NCBI GenBank assembly: GCA_026984355.1
Contig: JALSSG010000258.1
Location: 1-6,574 of the forward strand
Length of the DNA stretch: 6,574 nucleotides
Direction: 5' to 3'
Source of the DNA: Hydrogenothermaceae bacterium
GTDB lineage: Bacteria; Aquificota; Aquificia; Aquificales; Hydrogenothermaceae
Below are positions 5,375 through 6,574 of the stretch, in pieces; position 1 is the stretch's first letter; the number at the start of each line of letters is the position of its first letter. The translations under genes and the position numbers were made by a program. The notes below the pieces were generated by a model. That model did no database searches, was not told the DNA's origin, and saw only the letters and a program-made list of their open reading frames with translations.

Positions 5375-6574
5375 ATGGAAAAGAAGCTAGCTAAAGGTGT
5401 TATTTTATCTACAGCTTTAATTTTTACTGGATGTAATATAGGAGGAACTGACCTACCAGATATAACAAAAGAGTATGATAGCTCTAAAGATACTTCTGCA
5501 AGACAGGTAGCAGGTTTTCCATGGTTTACAAAGTACAAAAATCCAACAGCTTATATTCCTTTAGAATGCTATACAGATACGGGAAAAATTAGAAAAGGTC
5601 AGGCTTTTGCTAATCCATGCTATGTATGCCATAACGCCGGAAATACACCTGTAGATAATGCTGGAGACTGGGAAAATCAGATAAACTGGCTTAGATTTCC
5701 TGCTGATGATAACCCCTGGCTTAATGCTGTTGCACCAGAAAAAACTTTCGAAAAACTCCTTGAAAATGGAAAAAGATGGACGCAGTTAAACCTTCAAAGC
5801 AAGCAGGTTATAGATAACAAAGAAAATAAAATAGTTTCCATAGATAGCTGGATAAGACAAAATAACTGGGAAAAAGCCTATAATCAAAAGTCTTTTATAG
5901 GAAGTGATAATCCATTTGGTTTTGGAAAATATGTATTAGATATTCCACCTCTTTATAAATGGAATGGAAATACTTTTGTTAGAACAAATTACATAGATAG
6001 TGAGGGTTTTATATATACTTCACAGGCAGAGCATACTAATCAGACAAATACATGGTGGAGAGCTTATGACTGGAAACATTTTCCAGGTTTTTTCCCTACA
6101 AATGGTAGACTTGATAGTGCAATGATAAGATTACCTGAAGAATTTAGAAAGGAGCATGGTGAATATAGTTTAGATGTTTATAAAATAAACCTGGCAATAT
6201 TAGAATGTGCTATCAAACAAATCGCAGAAAACTGTGAAGTAGAGCCTTTAAACACACAAATTTTAGATAAATATGCAATAAAATATCAGACTTTATCAGA
6301 TGGTATTAAATTTTTAACAGTTCCAGAAAAATTCATAGGAGATGCAGATGATATACATGTATGGCAGATTACAAAAGAAGGTAGGAAAATAGGACTTTAT
6401 CCTGTTGGAACTGAATTAGCTCATCCTGTTTATTATATTAATCCAGACTGGAAGTATAGTCCTTCAATAGCAGGAAAAGTAGGACAGTTGAAAGAGTTTA
6501 GATATATGAAAAAAATATCAATGCAAAATCTACAAGCATCACAAGAAGAAGAAGAAGAAGAAAGTATAGACTAT
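5375..6574 (+). CDS. c-type cytochrome lipoprotein (3' end outside window)
   Basis: The frame is open from the ATG at 5375 to the right edge: 400 residues with no stop. The N-terminus, MEKKLAKGVILSTALIFTGC, is a lipoprotein signal with Cys20 as the likely lipidated residue. The -3 residue is Phe rather than the usual Leu, so the lipobox is slightly atypical. A single haem c site, CYVCH (82-86), follows RKGQAFANP. It is the only CxxCH in the visible part; other Cys are 65, 278 and 287. The long remainder is rich in Trp and aromatics (WENQINWLRFPADDNPWL at 99-116, TNTWWRAYDWKHFPGFF at 224-240) and does not resemble a normal 80-120-residue cytochrome c domain. It ends in a run of six Glu (391-396). 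I do not recognise the family. Residue 21 is Asn, not Asp, so export to the outer membrane is expected from the usual sorting rule. Co-expression with the porin suggests an outer-membrane redox role, which is inferred. Confidence 0.8.
   Translation, partial: MEKKLAKGVILSTALIFTGCNIGGTDLPDITKEYDSSKDTSARQVAGFPWFTKYKNPTAYIPLECYTDTGKIRKGQAFANPCYVCHNAGNTPVDNAGDWENQINWLRFPADDNPWLNAVAPEKTFEKLLENGKRWTQLNLQSKQVIDNKENKIVSIDSWIRQNNWEKAYNQKSFIGSDNPFGFGKYVLDIPPLYKWNGNTFVRTNYIDSEGFIYTSQAEHTNQTNTWWRAYDWKHFPGFFPTNGRLDSAMIRLPEEFRKEHGEYSLDVYKINLAILECAIKQIAENCEVEPLNTQILDKYAIKYQTLSDGIKFLTVPEKFIGDADDIHVWQITKEGRKIGLYPVGTELAHPVYYINPDWKYSPSIAGKVGQLKEFRYMKKISMQNLQASQEEEEEESIDY
6545..6562 (+). repeat. (GAA)6 trinucleotide repeat inside the cytochrome gene
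   Basis: Six perfect tandem GAA codons encode Glu391-Glu396. They likely form a flexible acidic linker or tail after the visible domain. Length changes by slippage would keep the reading frame. Confidence 0.8.

Overview
The window is strongly A+T-rich. Its protein-coding reading frames favour ATA for isoleucine and AGA/AGG for arginine, a codon bias typical of thermophiles. The protein types (outer-membrane barrels ending in Phe, a lipoprotein with a CxxCH haem site, an ApbE-type FMN-binding protein, a PilZ/HDOD protein) indicate a Gram-negative, respiring bacterium. An A+T-rich member of the Aquificota (Sulfurihydrogenibium-like, Hydrogenothermaceae) is my best guess, but this rests on overall look and not on a marker gene. 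There is no rRNA, tRNA, CRISPR array or mobile element.

Layout. Positions 2-496 (+) hold the C-terminal end of an outer-membrane beta-barrel protein. It overlaps, tail to tail by 26 bases, the end of a minus-strand gene set reading leftward from about 3768 to 471. In transcription order this set encodes an exported FMN-binding protein, two small four-helix membrane proteins that look like diverged paralogues of each other, and, after a 57-base gap, a 608-residue protein. The first three genes are joined by 4-base ATGA overlaps. The 608-residue protein combines a PilZ (c-di-GMP) domain, an HDOD-like domain and a C-terminal region that reads like a dead sigma-54-activator AAA+ domain.

A 152-base divergent control region (3769-3920) separates this set from a plus-strand operon. 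That operon encodes a 60-residue soluble protein of unknown function, a 420-residue porin with an N-terminal coiled coil, and a c-type-cytochrome lipoprotein that runs off the right edge and is complete for its first 400 residues. The control region holds two copies of a TGAGATTTAATCTCA-like site, one beside each predicted -10 box, and a central TGAT-N4-ATCA palindrome resembling an FNR-family box.

How the parts may fit together (inference). The divergent units appear to share regulation. Together they would supply an outer-membrane pore, an outer-membrane haem lipoprotein, an extracytoplasmic flavoprotein and two inner-membrane partners. That set is compatible with an uncharacterised extracytoplasmic redox or outer-membrane electron-transfer module, with a c-di-GMP-responsive protein encoded at the end of the minus operon. 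No experiment or database search backs this, and the cytochrome gene and left-hand barrel gene are truncated by the window.
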